A stretch of DNA of 64,000 nt from Gimesia chilikensis. Its GTDB lineage: Bacteria > Planctomycetota > Planctomycetia > Planctomycetales > Planctomycetaceae. This document shows positions 47,269-55,492 of this stretch, in pieces. The first letter of the stretch is position 1, and every line of letters starts with the position of its first letter. The translations under genes and the position numbers were made by a program. The stretch is from assembly GCF_007744075.1 (NCBI RefSeq), contig NZ_CP036266.1, forward strand, positions 1,203,001-1,267,000, given 5' to 3'. Below the pieces are notes generated by a model. It made no database searches. It worked only from the letters and a program-made list of their open reading frames with translations, and was not told the origin of the DNA.

Positions 47269-49227
47269 ATGGAACGGACCGCCGCCGTGCAATCGCTCTC
47301 CCGCATTCACCAACTCGATACCAGCGTGATTAATAAAATCGCCGCCGGAGAAGTCATCGAGCGGCCGGCCAGTGCGGTGAAAGAACTGCTCGATAACAGC
47401 ATCGATGCCCTCGCGACCCGCATCGAAGTTGACATCATGAATGGCGGCGCCGATCTGATCCGCGTCGTCGATAACGGCGAAGGCATCCACCCCGACGACC
47501 TGCTGCTCGCCGTCTCCAGTCACGCCACCAGTAAAATTTCCAACGCGGACGACCTCTTCAGCGTGCAGACCATGGGGTTCCGCGGCGAGGCCCTCGCGTC
47601 CATTTCCGAAGTCAGCCGCTTCCGCATCCGCACTCGCACCGCCGACCAGACACAGGGACTCGAGTTCGAAGTCAACACAGGCACTCCCGGAAAACCACAA
47701 CCCTGCGGCTGTCCACTGGGCACCTCGATCGAAGTTCGACAGCTGTTCGCCAACACGCCGGTCCGCCGCAAGTTCCTCAAAACCACCAAGACCGAATTCG
47801 GACACATCAGCGAACAGTTCACCCGGGCCGCCCTCGCGCATCCCCGGCTTTACATGGTCCTCAGACACAACAACAAAGTCATCTTCGATCTCCCGCCGTC
47901 CGATAACCTCATCGATCGGCTCCGCCTGTTCTATGGCAAGAAACTGTCCGACCACCTGATCTGGGTCGAATCGCAATTGGAAGACGTCCGCATCTGGGGC
48001 TATGTCTCGCATCCCAGCGAAAACAAATCGACCCGCAAAGGACAGTACCTGTTCCTCAACGGTCGCTGGATTCAGGATCGCACGCTGCAGCACGCGTTGA
48101 CCGAAGCCTATCGCGGACTGCTCATGGTCGGCCGCCAGCCGATCTCGTTCCTCTATCTCGACATGCCCCCGTCCATGGTCGACGTCAACGTGCATCCCAC
48201 GAAATCGGAAGTCCGCTTCCGCGACAGCCAGTCGCTGTACCGGCAGCTGCTCTCCACGCTCCGCAGCCAGTTCCTCAGCATGGATCTGCAGTCGCAGATG
48301 TCGCTTTCGAAAAAAGGCGACCTCCCCGAGCCGTCGCAACCCGCGGTTCCGACACCCGAACAGAAACAGACACAGCTGGAACTGACGACCTGGGCCAAGG
48401 AACAGCTTAAACAGGTCGCCGACGATCTTCCCGCTCAGAAAATCAGCGGCGAAGCCCGCATGATTTCGCCCCCCTCCGACCTGGCGGCTCCCTTTACCGC
48501 TGCCGACGCGATTCCGCTCTCGCACTTCCAGCAACAGCGCGAACAGGAACAGGCTGGAGCAGGGGAGAACGCATCTCCTACACCAGCTGAACCTGCGGCT
48601 CCCTTCATTCCCGACATCGATCGCCCCGCAGATCAGTTCGCGGAAGCCGCTACCGCCGATCTCAGACCGATCCAGGTCCTCAACTGCTACATCGTCGTCG
48701 AAGTCAAAGGCGCGCTGACCATCATCGATCAACACGCCCTGCACGAACGGATCATGTACGAGTACTTCCGCAAACGCGTACTCTCTCAGTCGGTCGAAGC
48801 GCAAAAGCTGCTCGTCCCGCTGACCATCGAAATGAGCGCCAAGGAAACCGCCCTCATCCTCGACCACGCTGAGATGCTCGCCAGCTTTGGACTCGGTATC
48901 GAAGAGTTCGGCGGCAACACACTGCTGGTCACCAGCTATCCCGTGATGCTGAAAAAAGCGAACCTCGAACAGCTCGTCCGCGACATTGCCGACAACCTGG
49001 ACAACGCCAAACAGCCCTCCCGCCGCGATTTGCTGGATGAACTCATCACGATGATGTCCTGTAAAGCCGCCATCAAAGCGGGACAGCGCCTGACGCAGGA
49101 AGAAATCTACAGCCTGCTCGAACAGAGGCACCTCATCGACGATGCCCACCACTGTCCCCACGGTCGGCCTTCCGCACTGGTGCTCAGCCACGCCGAGCTC
49201 GACCGTCAGTTCGGACGCATGGGTTAA
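47269..49227 (+). CDS. mutL: DNA mismatch repair protein MutL
   Basis: MutL couples mismatch recognition by MutS to strand incision. The 652-residue protein has the GHKL ATPase motifs (INKIAAGEVIERPASAVKELLDNS read in parts, DNGEGI, TMGFRGEALASISEVS), a proline-rich linker (~365-480) and the C-terminal domain. The endonuclease motif DQHALHERIMYE (DQHA-x2-E-x4-E) is intact, as are CKAAIKAGQ and CPHGRPS, so this is the nicking form found in bacteria without MutH. mutS is not in the window. The third-codon positions are very C-rich, which creates long antisense open frames. Confidence 0.97.
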   Translation: MERTAAVQSLSRIHQLDTSVINKIAAGEVIERPASAVKELLDNSIDALATRIEVDIMNGGADLIRVVDNGEGIHPDDLLLAVSSHATSKISNADDLFSVQTMGFRGEALASISEVSRFRIRTRTADQTQGLEFEVNTGTPGKPQPCGCPLGTSIEVRQLFANTPVRRKFLKTTKTEFGHISEQFTRAALAHPRLYMVLRHNNKVIFDLPPSDNLIDRLRLFYGKKLSDHLIWVESQLEDVRIWGYVSHPSENKSTRKGQYLFLNGRWIQDRTLQHALTEAYRGLLMVGRQPISFLYLDMPPSMVDVNVHPTKSEVRFRDSQSLYRQLLSTLRSQFLSMDLQSQMSLSKKGDLPEPSQPAVPTPEQKQTQLELTTWAKEQLKQVADDLPAQKISGEARMISPPSDLAAPFTAADAIPLSHFQQQREQEQAGAGENASPTPAEPAAPFIPDIDRPADQFAEAATADLRPIQVLNCYIVVEVKGALTIIDQHALHERIMYEYFRKRVLSQSVEAQKLLVPLTIEMSAKETALILDHAEMLASFGLGIEEFGGNTLLVTSYPVMLKKANLEQLVRDIADNLDNAKQPSRRDLLDELITMMSCKAAIKAGQRLTQEEIYSLLEQRHLIDDAHHCPHGRPSALVLSHAELDRQFGRMG

Positions 49228-49477
49228 ACACCGCACTCCAATTTCATCGTTGATGCACAGTGTCGGTTCCCACTCTCGCTGCACAAATAGAACTTGATCC
49301 GCCCCTCCCGATCCGTATGGTATTCCCCCTCTGGCTCGCGCGCGAGGCGGGTTCGCGTGCACCGGAACAGCCGGAACTGGTGTCGCATTCACACCTGAAT
49401 TGGCGTCGCTGTTCACTCTCGGATCACTGGAACCTGTCGCATACATTCGCATTGTGCTCCCTCCCATGTTCAGGGCA

Positions 49478-49561
49478 GACCAGGACACACTCCGGCCAGA
49501 CAGGGACAAAATCCAGGCCACACCAGGACAAAATCCGGCCACATCGGGACAAAATTTTGTC
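49478..49561. repeat. Four-unit tandem repeat ending in a palindrome
   Basis: Four imperfect units of 20-22 bases, each built on (C/G)AGGACAAAATCCGGCCA (49478-49498, 49499-49520, 49521-49541, 49542-49561). The last unit ends in the perfect palindrome GACAAAATTTTGTC (49548-49561). Confidence 0.8.
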
Positions 49562-49695
49562 TTGACCTCCCCGTGCCGATCGGCAGAATCAGACCCATGA
49601 TCAAAACAGGATGTTGGGGCAGTGCCTGTGTGCCTGCCCGCCTGGCGACACTCCACTTGCTTCAACGTCCAATGGACCTCCATAGAAAGCTCCCC

Positions 49696-49730
49696 CCGTG
49701 AGCGGAATGGCGCCAGCCACCGGTAAAACA
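49696..49730 (+). repeat. REP-like repeat, copy 1
   Basis: Contains GTGAGCGGAATGGCGCCAGC followed by CACCGGTAA. A second copy at 52842-52870 matches at 24 of 29 positions in the same orientation. Similar GTGAGCGG...CCGGT units are common between planctomycete genes, to my recollection. Confidence 0.7.
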
Positions 49731-49957
49731 GGGAGCGTCAACCCTCCCTCCCCGGCAGCCAACCTCCTCTACCTGCGAGATCAAAAAACAGAAACAACCA
49801 ATCCTACAAATCGGCACCAGCAAGAAAAGACGAAGACCATCCACGGCACACCGACCACTACTGAATATCAAGCAGCACTTTGAATTAACCATCGCCTCGC
49901 CGCGGCAACTCAAAACTTTGGGACCACCCGCGGTGTGTTTCACAAACCAAGATCCAC

Positions 49958-49989
49958 GCGTAGGGGCGCCCTTGTGTGGTCGCCCGCCT
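49958..49989. repeat. GGGGCG/CGCCC hairpin repeat
   Basis: GTAGGGGCGCCC followed after a short loop by GTCGCCCGCC; GGGCG (49964-49968) pairs with CGCCC (49981-49985). This resembles a short interspersed GC hairpin that occurs in many environmental bacterial genomes. Confidence 0.5.
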
Positions 49990-50045
49990 AAAGACAGACA
50001 ATTTGCTTCCAATTCCAATGGCCCCCGGAAATACATCTCGGGTAA

Positions 50046-50064
50046 CCCCGGATGCAATCCGGGG
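50046..50064 (+). repeat. CCCCGGAT hairpin repeat, copy 1
   Basis: CCCCGGAT-GCA-ATCCGGGG, an 8-base perfect stem, followed by a tail GCGAGCAGGAGGTCACAGCT that is shared with copy 2. Confidence 0.8.
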
Positions 50065-50141
50065 CGAGCAGGAGGTCACAGCTCACTCACACAATTCAGG
50101 ACCGGTTTCAGCCATCATCTCTCCATCACAACTGAAAGATC

Positions 50142-50197
50142 TTTTCGTGTCTTTCGTGCTTTTCGTGGTAGTAAGCCCTTCGCACCTTTCGTGGTAG
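50142..50197 (+). repeat. TTTCGTG repeat block, copy 1
   Basis: Three TTTCGTG-type units end in TTTTCGTGGTAG at 50171, and a further CTTTCGTGGTAG lies at 50186-50197. Inverted and partial copies occur at 51745-51774 and 52055-52070. Confidence 0.75.
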
Positions 50198-50369
50198 TCA
50201 AACCTCACAAACTAAACCTCCTTTAGTAATCCAGAACCACCGCCAACTTCTCTTCCCGACCCGTTTTCCGACCGGTACAATATTCCTGCTCACCCTGGCT
50301 GGTCAGAACCGAACCGGCAACCACCCGCCAGCTCACTACCGAGTCCCGCCCGTTTGGAGAACCCCCGCG

Positions 50370-51713
50370 ATGCTCTCGATCCCCGGCTCATCACAGCGAC
50401 AGTGTAACGGCTCGCGCCGGCAGTTCCTCAAGATCGGCGGACTGGCACTGGGTGGACTCTCGCTTCCGCAGATTCTCGCAGCACAAGACCAGGCCGGTAC
50501 TCCCGCCGGCAAGCTGGGCCACAAAGCCATCATCATGATCTTCCTCTCCGGCGGTCCCTCCCACCAGGACATGTACGATCTGAAGATGGACGCCCCCTCG
50601 GAAATTCGCGGTGAATTCCGCCCCATCGACACCAATGTCCCCGGCATCCAGATCTGCGAACACATGCCCCGCCTGGCCGCGATGATGGACAAGTTCGCCG
50701 TCATTCGCTCCCTGCACGGATGCCCCGATCAGCACGCCTCCGATCTCTGCATGAGCGGCTGGCCCATCGGCGACGGAGAGCGGCAGTCAGGGCATCCCTC
50801 CCTTGGCGCGGTCGTTTCCAAAGTTCAGGGGCCGGTCGATAAAGCAGTGCCCCCCTTCGTCGGACTCAGCATCAAAAGCCGCCACGAACCGTACGGTAAT
50901 CCCGGCTTTCCCGGTTTCCTGGGCAAAGCGCATGCCCCGCTGCAGCCGACTGGCGAAGGTATGGACAACATGCGTCTGCAGAGCATCACCCTCGATCGCC
51001 TCCGTGACCGAAAAGCGTTACTCGCCGGCTTCGATGCCTTCCGCCACTCCGCGGATCAGGCCTACGACGGTCTCGACGCCTATTCCCAGCGGGCCTTCGA
51101 TGTGCTTACCTCCAGCAAACTGGTGGAAGCCATGGACCTCGAAAAAGAAGAACCCGCACTCCGTGACCGTTACGGACGGGGCGACGATTCACCCGCGTTC
51201 GGCGAAGACGCCGGCCCACACTGGATGGATCAGTTCCTGATGGCCCGCCGCCTGGTCGAAGCAGGCGTCCGTTGTGTCACGCTCTCCTTTGGCAGCTGGG
51301 ACCGTCACCATTCGAACTTCGCCCGTCTGCCTCTGCAGCTCGCGAAACTCGACCAGGGCATCACCGCTCTCGTGGAAGACATCCATAACCGCGGTCTGCA
51401 GGATGACGTCAGCGTCATCGCCTGGGGCGAATTCGGACGCACGCCCCGCATCAACGAAAACGCCGGCCGCGACCACTGGCCGCAGGCCTCCTGTGCACTC
51501 CTCGCCGGGGGCGGCATGCGAACGGGTCAGGTCATCGGCTCCACCAACCGCCTGGGCGAAGTCCCCCTCGATCGACCGCTGCACTACCAGAACGTCTTCG
51601 CCACCCTGTACCGCCAGCTGGGAATCGACCCCGCCACCACCACAATCCCCGACCACGCCGGCCGCCCGCAATACACGCTCGATCTCCGCGACCCCATCGC
51701 CGAACTGATCTGA
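50370..51713 (+). CDS. DUF1501 protein with Tat signal (second copy)
   Basis: The 447-residue product has a twin-arginine signal (SRRQFLKIGGLALGGLSLP at ~15-33) and the DUF1501 hallmarks IFLSGGPSHQDMYDLK, RSLHGCPDQHASDLCMSG, LSFGSWDRHHSNF, WGEFGRTPRINENAGRDHWP. It is a paralogue of the gene at 19753-21051 but has no DUF1549 neighbour. Instead it stands alone, flanked on both sides by short repeats. The fold is related to alkaline phosphatase/sulfatase; substrate unknown. The start ATG lacks a strong ribosome site. C-ending codons dominate, unlike the first copy. Confidence 0.9.
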   Translation: MLSIPGSSQRQCNGSRRQFLKIGGLALGGLSLPQILAAQDQAGTPAGKLGHKAIIMIFLSGGPSHQDMYDLKMDAPSEIRGEFRPIDTNVPGIQICEHMPRLAAMMDKFAVIRSLHGCPDQHASDLCMSGWPIGDGERQSGHPSLGAVVSKVQGPVDKAVPPFVGLSIKSRHEPYGNPGFPGFLGKAHAPLQPTGEGMDNMRLQSITLDRLRDRKALLAGFDAFRHSADQAYDGLDAYSQRAFDVLTSSKLVEAMDLEKEEPALRDRYGRGDDSPAFGEDAGPHWMDQFLMARRLVEAGVRCVTLSFGSWDRHHSNFARLPLQLAKLDQGITALVEDIHNRGLQDDVSVIAWGEFGRTPRINENAGRDHWPQASCALLAGGGMRTGQVIGSTNRLGEVPLDRPLHYQNVFATLYRQLGIDPATTTIPDHAGRPQYTLDLRDPIAELI

Positions 51714-51744
51714 TGGTGCGACCACGAATTGCTTGAAATATTTT

Positions 51745-51774
51745 CTACCACGAAAGACACGAAAAGCACGAAAG
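51745..51774 (-). repeat. TTTCGTG repeat block, copy 2 (inverted)
   Basis: CTACCACGAAAGACACGAAA and GCACGAAAG run together here; it is the complement-sense form of the block at 50142, so the DUF1501 gene lies between inverted copies. Confidence 0.75.
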
Positions 51775-51819
51775 AAAAAGGGCTGGTATCGACATATCGA
51801 AAACAGTGAAAAAGGGTAG

Positions 51820-51838
51820 CCCCGAATGCAATTCGGGG
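51820..51838 (+). repeat. CCCCGAAT hairpin repeat, copy 2
   Basis: CCCCGAAT-GCA-ATTCGGGG with a tail GAGCGGAGCGAACAAGAGGT then CGCAGCTCA. Compared with copy 1 the stem shows a G-C to A-T paired change. Confidence 0.8.
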
Positions 51839-52054
51839 TGAGCGGAGCGAACAAGAGGTCGCAGCTCATGCATCCAATTTCAGAACCAGGTCTCCTATGA
51901 ACAAGCCGCATGAGGCACAACGATCACCAGTAGGCCATTTCGCAGAGACTTCCTGTTGTCTGCGACAATACTGGATTACATCCGGTACCCCCTCCCGGAT
52001 CGATTATCTAAAATGACCGGATGCATCTCTTCTCCAGCCCCCATCTGATTTCCA

Positions 52055-52070
52055 TTCGTGTCTTTCGTGG
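52055..52070 (+). repeat. TTTCGTG repeat, copy 3 (short)
   Basis: TTCGTGTCTTTCGTGG, a short match to the 50142 block in the same orientation. Confidence 0.6.
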
Positions 52071-52183
52071 TTCCTCCCCACAATAAATCACAGTTTTTGA
52101 TAGCCCTCAAGAAACGCACCTGTTTACAATAGGCCATCCGCCATTTCTCGTCCCTTGATTCCCATTTCAGGAAAGTGACCGCG

Positions 52184-52822
52184 ATGCTCAAATCAACCCT
52201 CTGCTTCTGTCTGGCTGTGATGGTTCTGGCTCCCGCATTATTACAGGCGGAAAAGAACGCCACACTCAAACCGGCTCTGGTCAAAACCGGTCAGCCCACT
52301 CAGAGTGAAGCATTCGACCAGAAGAAACTCGGCAAGCAGTGGGGCGCCAACAAAGGGGAATGGACTGTCTCGGAAGGTCTGCTCGTCGGTAAAGAACTGC
52401 CCGCCGACAAACATGCAGCCGTGCTGACCTGGAAACTGCCGAACCGCAACTCCATGCTCCGCTGCTCGTTTCAGCTCAAGGATGCAAAGTTCTTTCACCT
52501 GAGTCTGAATCATCCCAAAGGGCATCTGTTCCGCGTGATGATCGACAAGAATGGAATGATTCTCCGCACCGACAAAGACAAGAAAGACCCGAAATCAAAA
52601 CCGATTACGCTGGCAAAAGCCCAAGGCAAACTCGATCCCAACCAGTGGTACACGCTGCAGCTCGAAATGCAGGGCGATCAGGTCGTGGCCCAACTGGATA
52701 ACGGCTTGAAAGTCGCCGGCCAGCATCCCTCACTCGACAGCCAGAAGACCGGCTACCGCTTCGTCCTCAAAGGCGACACACTCCTGCTCGACGACATGGC
52801 CGTCTGGAACCTCGACGATTAA
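52184..52822 (+). CDS. Secreted DUF1080-like/LamG-type protein
   Basis: The 212-residue product has a signal peptide (~1-22, ending LLQA) and a single beta-sandwich domain resembling the 3-keto-disaccharide hydrolase (DUF1080) or concanavalin-like fold: WTVSEGLLVGKELPADKHAA, FHLSLNHPKGHLFRVMID and a C-terminal LLLDDMAVWNL strand. No catalytic residues are evident. I start at the ATG at 52184, which has AGGAAA at good spacing; a GTG nine bases earlier is possible. The protein may bind or process sugars outside the cytoplasm. Confidence 0.78.
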   Translation: MLKSTLCFCLAVMVLAPALLQAEKNATLKPALVKTGQPTQSEAFDQKKLGKQWGANKGEWTVSEGLLVGKELPADKHAAVLTWKLPNRNSMLRCSFQLKDAKFFHLSLNHPKGHLFRVMIDKNGMILRTDKDKKDPKSKPITLAKAQGKLDPNQWYTLQLEMQGDQVVAQLDNGLKVAGQHPSLDSQKTGYRFVLKGDTLLLDDMAVWNLDD

Positions 52823-52841
52823 CCGTCACACATTCCTCCCA

Positions 52842-52870
52842 GTGAGCGGCAAGGCGCTAACCGCCGGTAA
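52842..52870 (+). repeat. REP-like repeat, copy 2
   Basis: GTGAGCGGCAAGGCGCTAAC followed by CGCCGGTAA; matches copy 1 (49696-49730) at 24 of 29 positions. It lies just after the DUF1080-like stop. Confidence 0.7.
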
Positions 52871-52933
52871 TCACGGTTGTCGTTGACCACCAGAACCGGC
52901 GACGGGTTCCCTTCCGCTCACATCATCGGGTGA

Positions 52934-52952
52934 GCCCGAATGTAATTCGGGC
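52934..52952 (+). repeat. GCCCGAAT hairpin repeat, copy 3
   Basis: GCCCGAAT-GTA-ATTCGGGC. The outer pair is G-C where copies 1 and 2 have C-G, so the stem is kept by a compensatory change. The tail (GAGCGCAGCGAGCAGGA) is a diverged form of the other tails. Confidence 0.8.
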
Positions 52953-53071
52953 CGAGCGCAGCGAGCAGGAAACCGTCAGTGCCAGCAAAAAATCAGCAAC
53001 AGAATTGTAGCGGAGAACCTGTGTGTCCTCCCGCCGGAGTGCCACGTCCATTCACAAATAACAGATCAGCC

Positions 53072-55492
53072 CTACTCAGCCTCTCGCTGATCCCTGCGGG
53101 AATACTTCCACACGATCTCCACCAGCTGAGCATGATCGATCGGCTTGGAAAGGTAATCGTTACACCCGGCCTGCAGGCACTGTTCCCGGTCCCCTTTCAT
53201 CGCATCCGCGGTCAACGCGATGATCGGCGTCTCAACCCCCTGGGCACGTAAAACCGCGGTGGCTTCCAGCCCGCCCAGGCGCGGCATCTGCATGTCCATC
53301 AGGATGACATCATACGCCGCGTCGCTCTCCCGGGCCGCCAGAATAGTGTCGACGCCTGCCTGGCCGTCTTGCGCCAGCTGAACCGTCGCGCCCGCTTTTT
53401 CCAGGAAGTGCTGACAGATGTGGCGGATCTCGCGGCGGTCGTCGACCACCAGCACCCGGCAGTTGAGCACGGGCAGCACGTCTGACTCTGCAGCGGTCTC
53501 TTCTGCTGACAGTGTTGTCAGGTCCGGTTCGATCAGCGGCACATCTTCCAGTGAATCCAGTGGCAGCCGTACGTGAAAGACCGAACCCTCGCCGACCTCG
53601 CTGGTCACCCAGATCGAGCCGTCAAGCATCCCTACCAGCCGTTTGCTGATCGCCAGCCCCAGCCCACTGCCGCCATACGCGCGGGTCACCGAAGTGTCCC
53701 CCTGCGAGAACGGCTTGAACAGTTTTTTCTGCTGCTCTTCAGGGATGCCGATCCCCGTGTCCTGCACTGCAAATTCAATCTCGGGAGGCTCGGAATCGGA
53801 GATGAGCCGCACACCCAGTCGGACTTCACCCTCGTCGGTGAACTTGATGGCATTGCCCAGCAGGTTGATCAGTACCTGCCTGAGACGAATTGAATCTGTC
53901 TGGATCGTCTCGGGGACCTTGCCCACGAACTTGACGGTCAGATCCAGCTCTTTCTCTTGTGCCCGCACATGCATCAGCGACTGGATCTCGCCAATCAACA
54001 CCGGCAGAGATACCGGTTCGAGCTCGACCTCCAGCTTCCCGGCTTCGATCCGTGACAGGTCGAGAATATCGTTAATCAGTTCGAGCAGGTATTCGCCGTT
54101 CCGCTTCATAACGATCACACACTGCCGGTCGTCAGGCTCCTGCAGACGTTCCAGCAGCATGTCGGCGTAGCCCGCGATCGCAGCCATCGGCGTCCGGATT
54201 TCATGGCTCATGTTGGCCAGAAATTCACTTTTCGCCAGGTTCGCCTGCAAGGCCGCCTGCTCACTTTTACGCAACGTCTCTTCCAGCTGCTTGCGGTCGG
54301 TGATGTCCTGAATGATACAGCTGACGGCCCAGACCGCTTCCGTTTCATCCACGAGGGGATGAAAATTCATCAGCCAGCAGTGACGCTCCTCATCTCCGGG
54401 AGTCTGGGCATAGATTTCGTAGTTCTCAACCGGTTTACCTGTTTCAAACACGGTCTCATACAGGGGCTGAATCTGATCGGCAATCCCCGGCATCAGTTCT
54501 TCCACCTGCCGGCCCAGTTGCTGATGACGGGAGATCCCGTTCATCTGTGCGTGCCGCTCATTGATACGCAGACAGCGATGCTGCTGATCAATTAAACTCA
54601 TCCCCACCGGGGCGGTTTCGTAAATCAGTTCCAGCTCCTTCAGTCGCTGGCTGGCCCGCGCCTCGGCGGCACTCAGGCTCTCTTCCGCCCGTCGCTGTTC
54701 GTGAATGTCACTCACCGTGCCCACCCATTCCCGGACCTGACCAGACTGATCGATCACGGGAACCGCTTCGGTAATCACCGGGCGATAGCTCTGGCTCTCC
54801 GCATGCCAGATGTGCCCCTGGATCTGGCGGCTGGACCGGTCTTTCGTTGATGAATTCCAGAGGCCCGTGATTTCAGAACGGTCTTCCGGCAGCACCGCAT
54901 TCAGCCAGCCGCTGTCTTTGTGCTCAGTCCAGGGTTGCCCCGTGAATCGCTGCCAGGACGTCTGGGGCACGATAAAATTCCCCTGCGCATCCGTCGTCCA
55001 GATAATACTGCTGGTGCCGCTTAAAAAAGCTTCATACCGGGCCTGCAGCCAGCGGAGATCGCGTTCCACCTGCTTGCGTTGTTCTATCTCACTGAGCAGT
55101 TGCTTGTTGGTCGCCATCATGGAAGGCAGATGCAGCATCCGCGGCGCATAGCGGATTAAAATAATCACCGCGATCCAGGAAACGACAGCGGTCGCCAGCT
55201 TGAGCAGTCCCGAGACCCGATAAATCGGATACCAGAAGATAATCGCTTCCACCAGGTGCACGGTGCCGCACAGCAGAATGAACGCTGCGAACAGACCAAA
55301 CAGTTTCGTGAACGGGAAATCTTTTCGCTTGGCGGCAAAGTACAGCAGCACAATCGGAATCGCGGTATAAGCCGACCAGGTGCCGATGTCCGACAGGATG
55401 TGCAACCAGCCTTCACCGTCGCTCCAGTTCCCGCAATCCCAGCGGGGGGGATAATCTGATGTGTCAAAAAGTTTGGTGAAAAACTCACCCAT
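53072..55492 (-). CDS. Hybrid histidine kinase with ethylene-receptor-type sensor domain
   Basis: The 806-residue protein has three N-terminal membrane helices (~35-52, 62-87, 93-115) that match the ethylene-binding domain of plant ETR1 without gaps. D35, Y42, I72, C75 and H79 correspond to ETR1 D25, Y32, I62, C65 and H69 with a constant offset of 10; the Cys and His coordinate Cu(I) in ETR1. PAS domains follow (~145-265 and ~285-400), then HisKA with phospho-accepting H429 in NMSHEIRTPM, HATPase (NAIKFTDEG, DTGIGIP, GGSGLGLAIS) and a receiver domain with acidic pair D683/D684, phospho-Asp D732 and K782. No separate output gene is adjacent. Ethylene or another small ligand is inferred from sequence. 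Confidence 0.93.
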   Translation of the reverse strand: MGEFFTKLFDTSDYPPRWDCGNWSDGEGWLHILSDIGTWSAYTAIPIVLLYFAAKRKDFPFTKLFGLFAAFILLCGTVHLVEAIIFWYPIYRVSGLLKLATAVVSWIAVIILIRYAPRMLHLPSMMATNKQLLSEIEQRKQVERDLRWLQARYEAFLSGTSSIIWTTDAQGNFIVPQTSWQRFTGQPWTEHKDSGWLNAVLPEDRSEITGLWNSSTKDRSSRQIQGHIWHAESQSYRPVITEAVPVIDQSGQVREWVGTVSDIHEQRRAEESLSAAEARASQRLKELELIYETAPVGMSLIDQQHRCLRINERHAQMNGISRHQQLGRQVEELMPGIADQIQPLYETVFETGKPVENYEIYAQTPGDEERHCWLMNFHPLVDETEAVWAVSCIIQDITDRKQLEETLRKSEQAALQANLAKSEFLANMSHEIRTPMAAIAGYADMLLERLQEPDDRQCVIVMKRNGEYLLELINDILDLSRIEAGKLEVELEPVSLPVLIGEIQSLMHVRAQEKELDLTVKFVGKVPETIQTDSIRLRQVLINLLGNAIKFTDEGEVRLGVRLISDSEPPEIEFAVQDTGIGIPEEQQKKLFKPFSQGDTSVTRAYGGSGLGLAISKRLVGMLDGSIWVTSEVGEGSVFHVRLPLDSLEDVPLIEPDLTTLSAEETAAESDVLPVLNCRVLVVDDRREIRHICQHFLEKAGATVQLAQDGQAGVDTILAARESDAAYDVILMDMQMPRLGGLEATAVLRAQGVETPIIALTADAMKGDREQCLQAGCNDYLSKPIDHAQLVEIVWKYSRRDQREAE

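Larger units (their letters stand above)
49228..50369. other. 1.1-kb repeat-rich non-coding region after mutL
   Basis: No credible gene: short open frames here lack ribosome sites and family features. The region holds a tandem repeat (49478-49561), a REP-like unit (49696-49730), a GGGGCG...CGCCC hairpin (49958-49989), one copy of the CCCCGGAT-type hairpin (50046-50064) and one block of CGTG(T/C)-TTT repeats (50142-50197). Each is listed separately. Confidence 0.7.
51714..52183. other. Repeat-bearing gap between DUF1501 and DUF1080-like genes
   Basis: About 470 bases without a gene. It holds the inverted TTTCGTG block (51745-51774), the second CCCCGAAT hairpin (51820-51838) with its tail, and a short TTTCGTG copy (52055-52070). 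Confidence 0.7.

Noticed and set aside
49478-49561. Possible CRISPR array
   Set aside because: Units are contiguous tandem copies with no spacers of constant length, and no cas genes are nearby.
49260-49565. 101-residue open frame after mutL
   Set aside because: It runs through the tandem repeat and has no family features or ribosome site.
47248-49683. 811-residue open frame antisense to mutL
   Set aside because: It mirrors a real, well-supported gene with very C-rich third positions, which removes stop codons on the other strand. It has no family motif or ribosome site.
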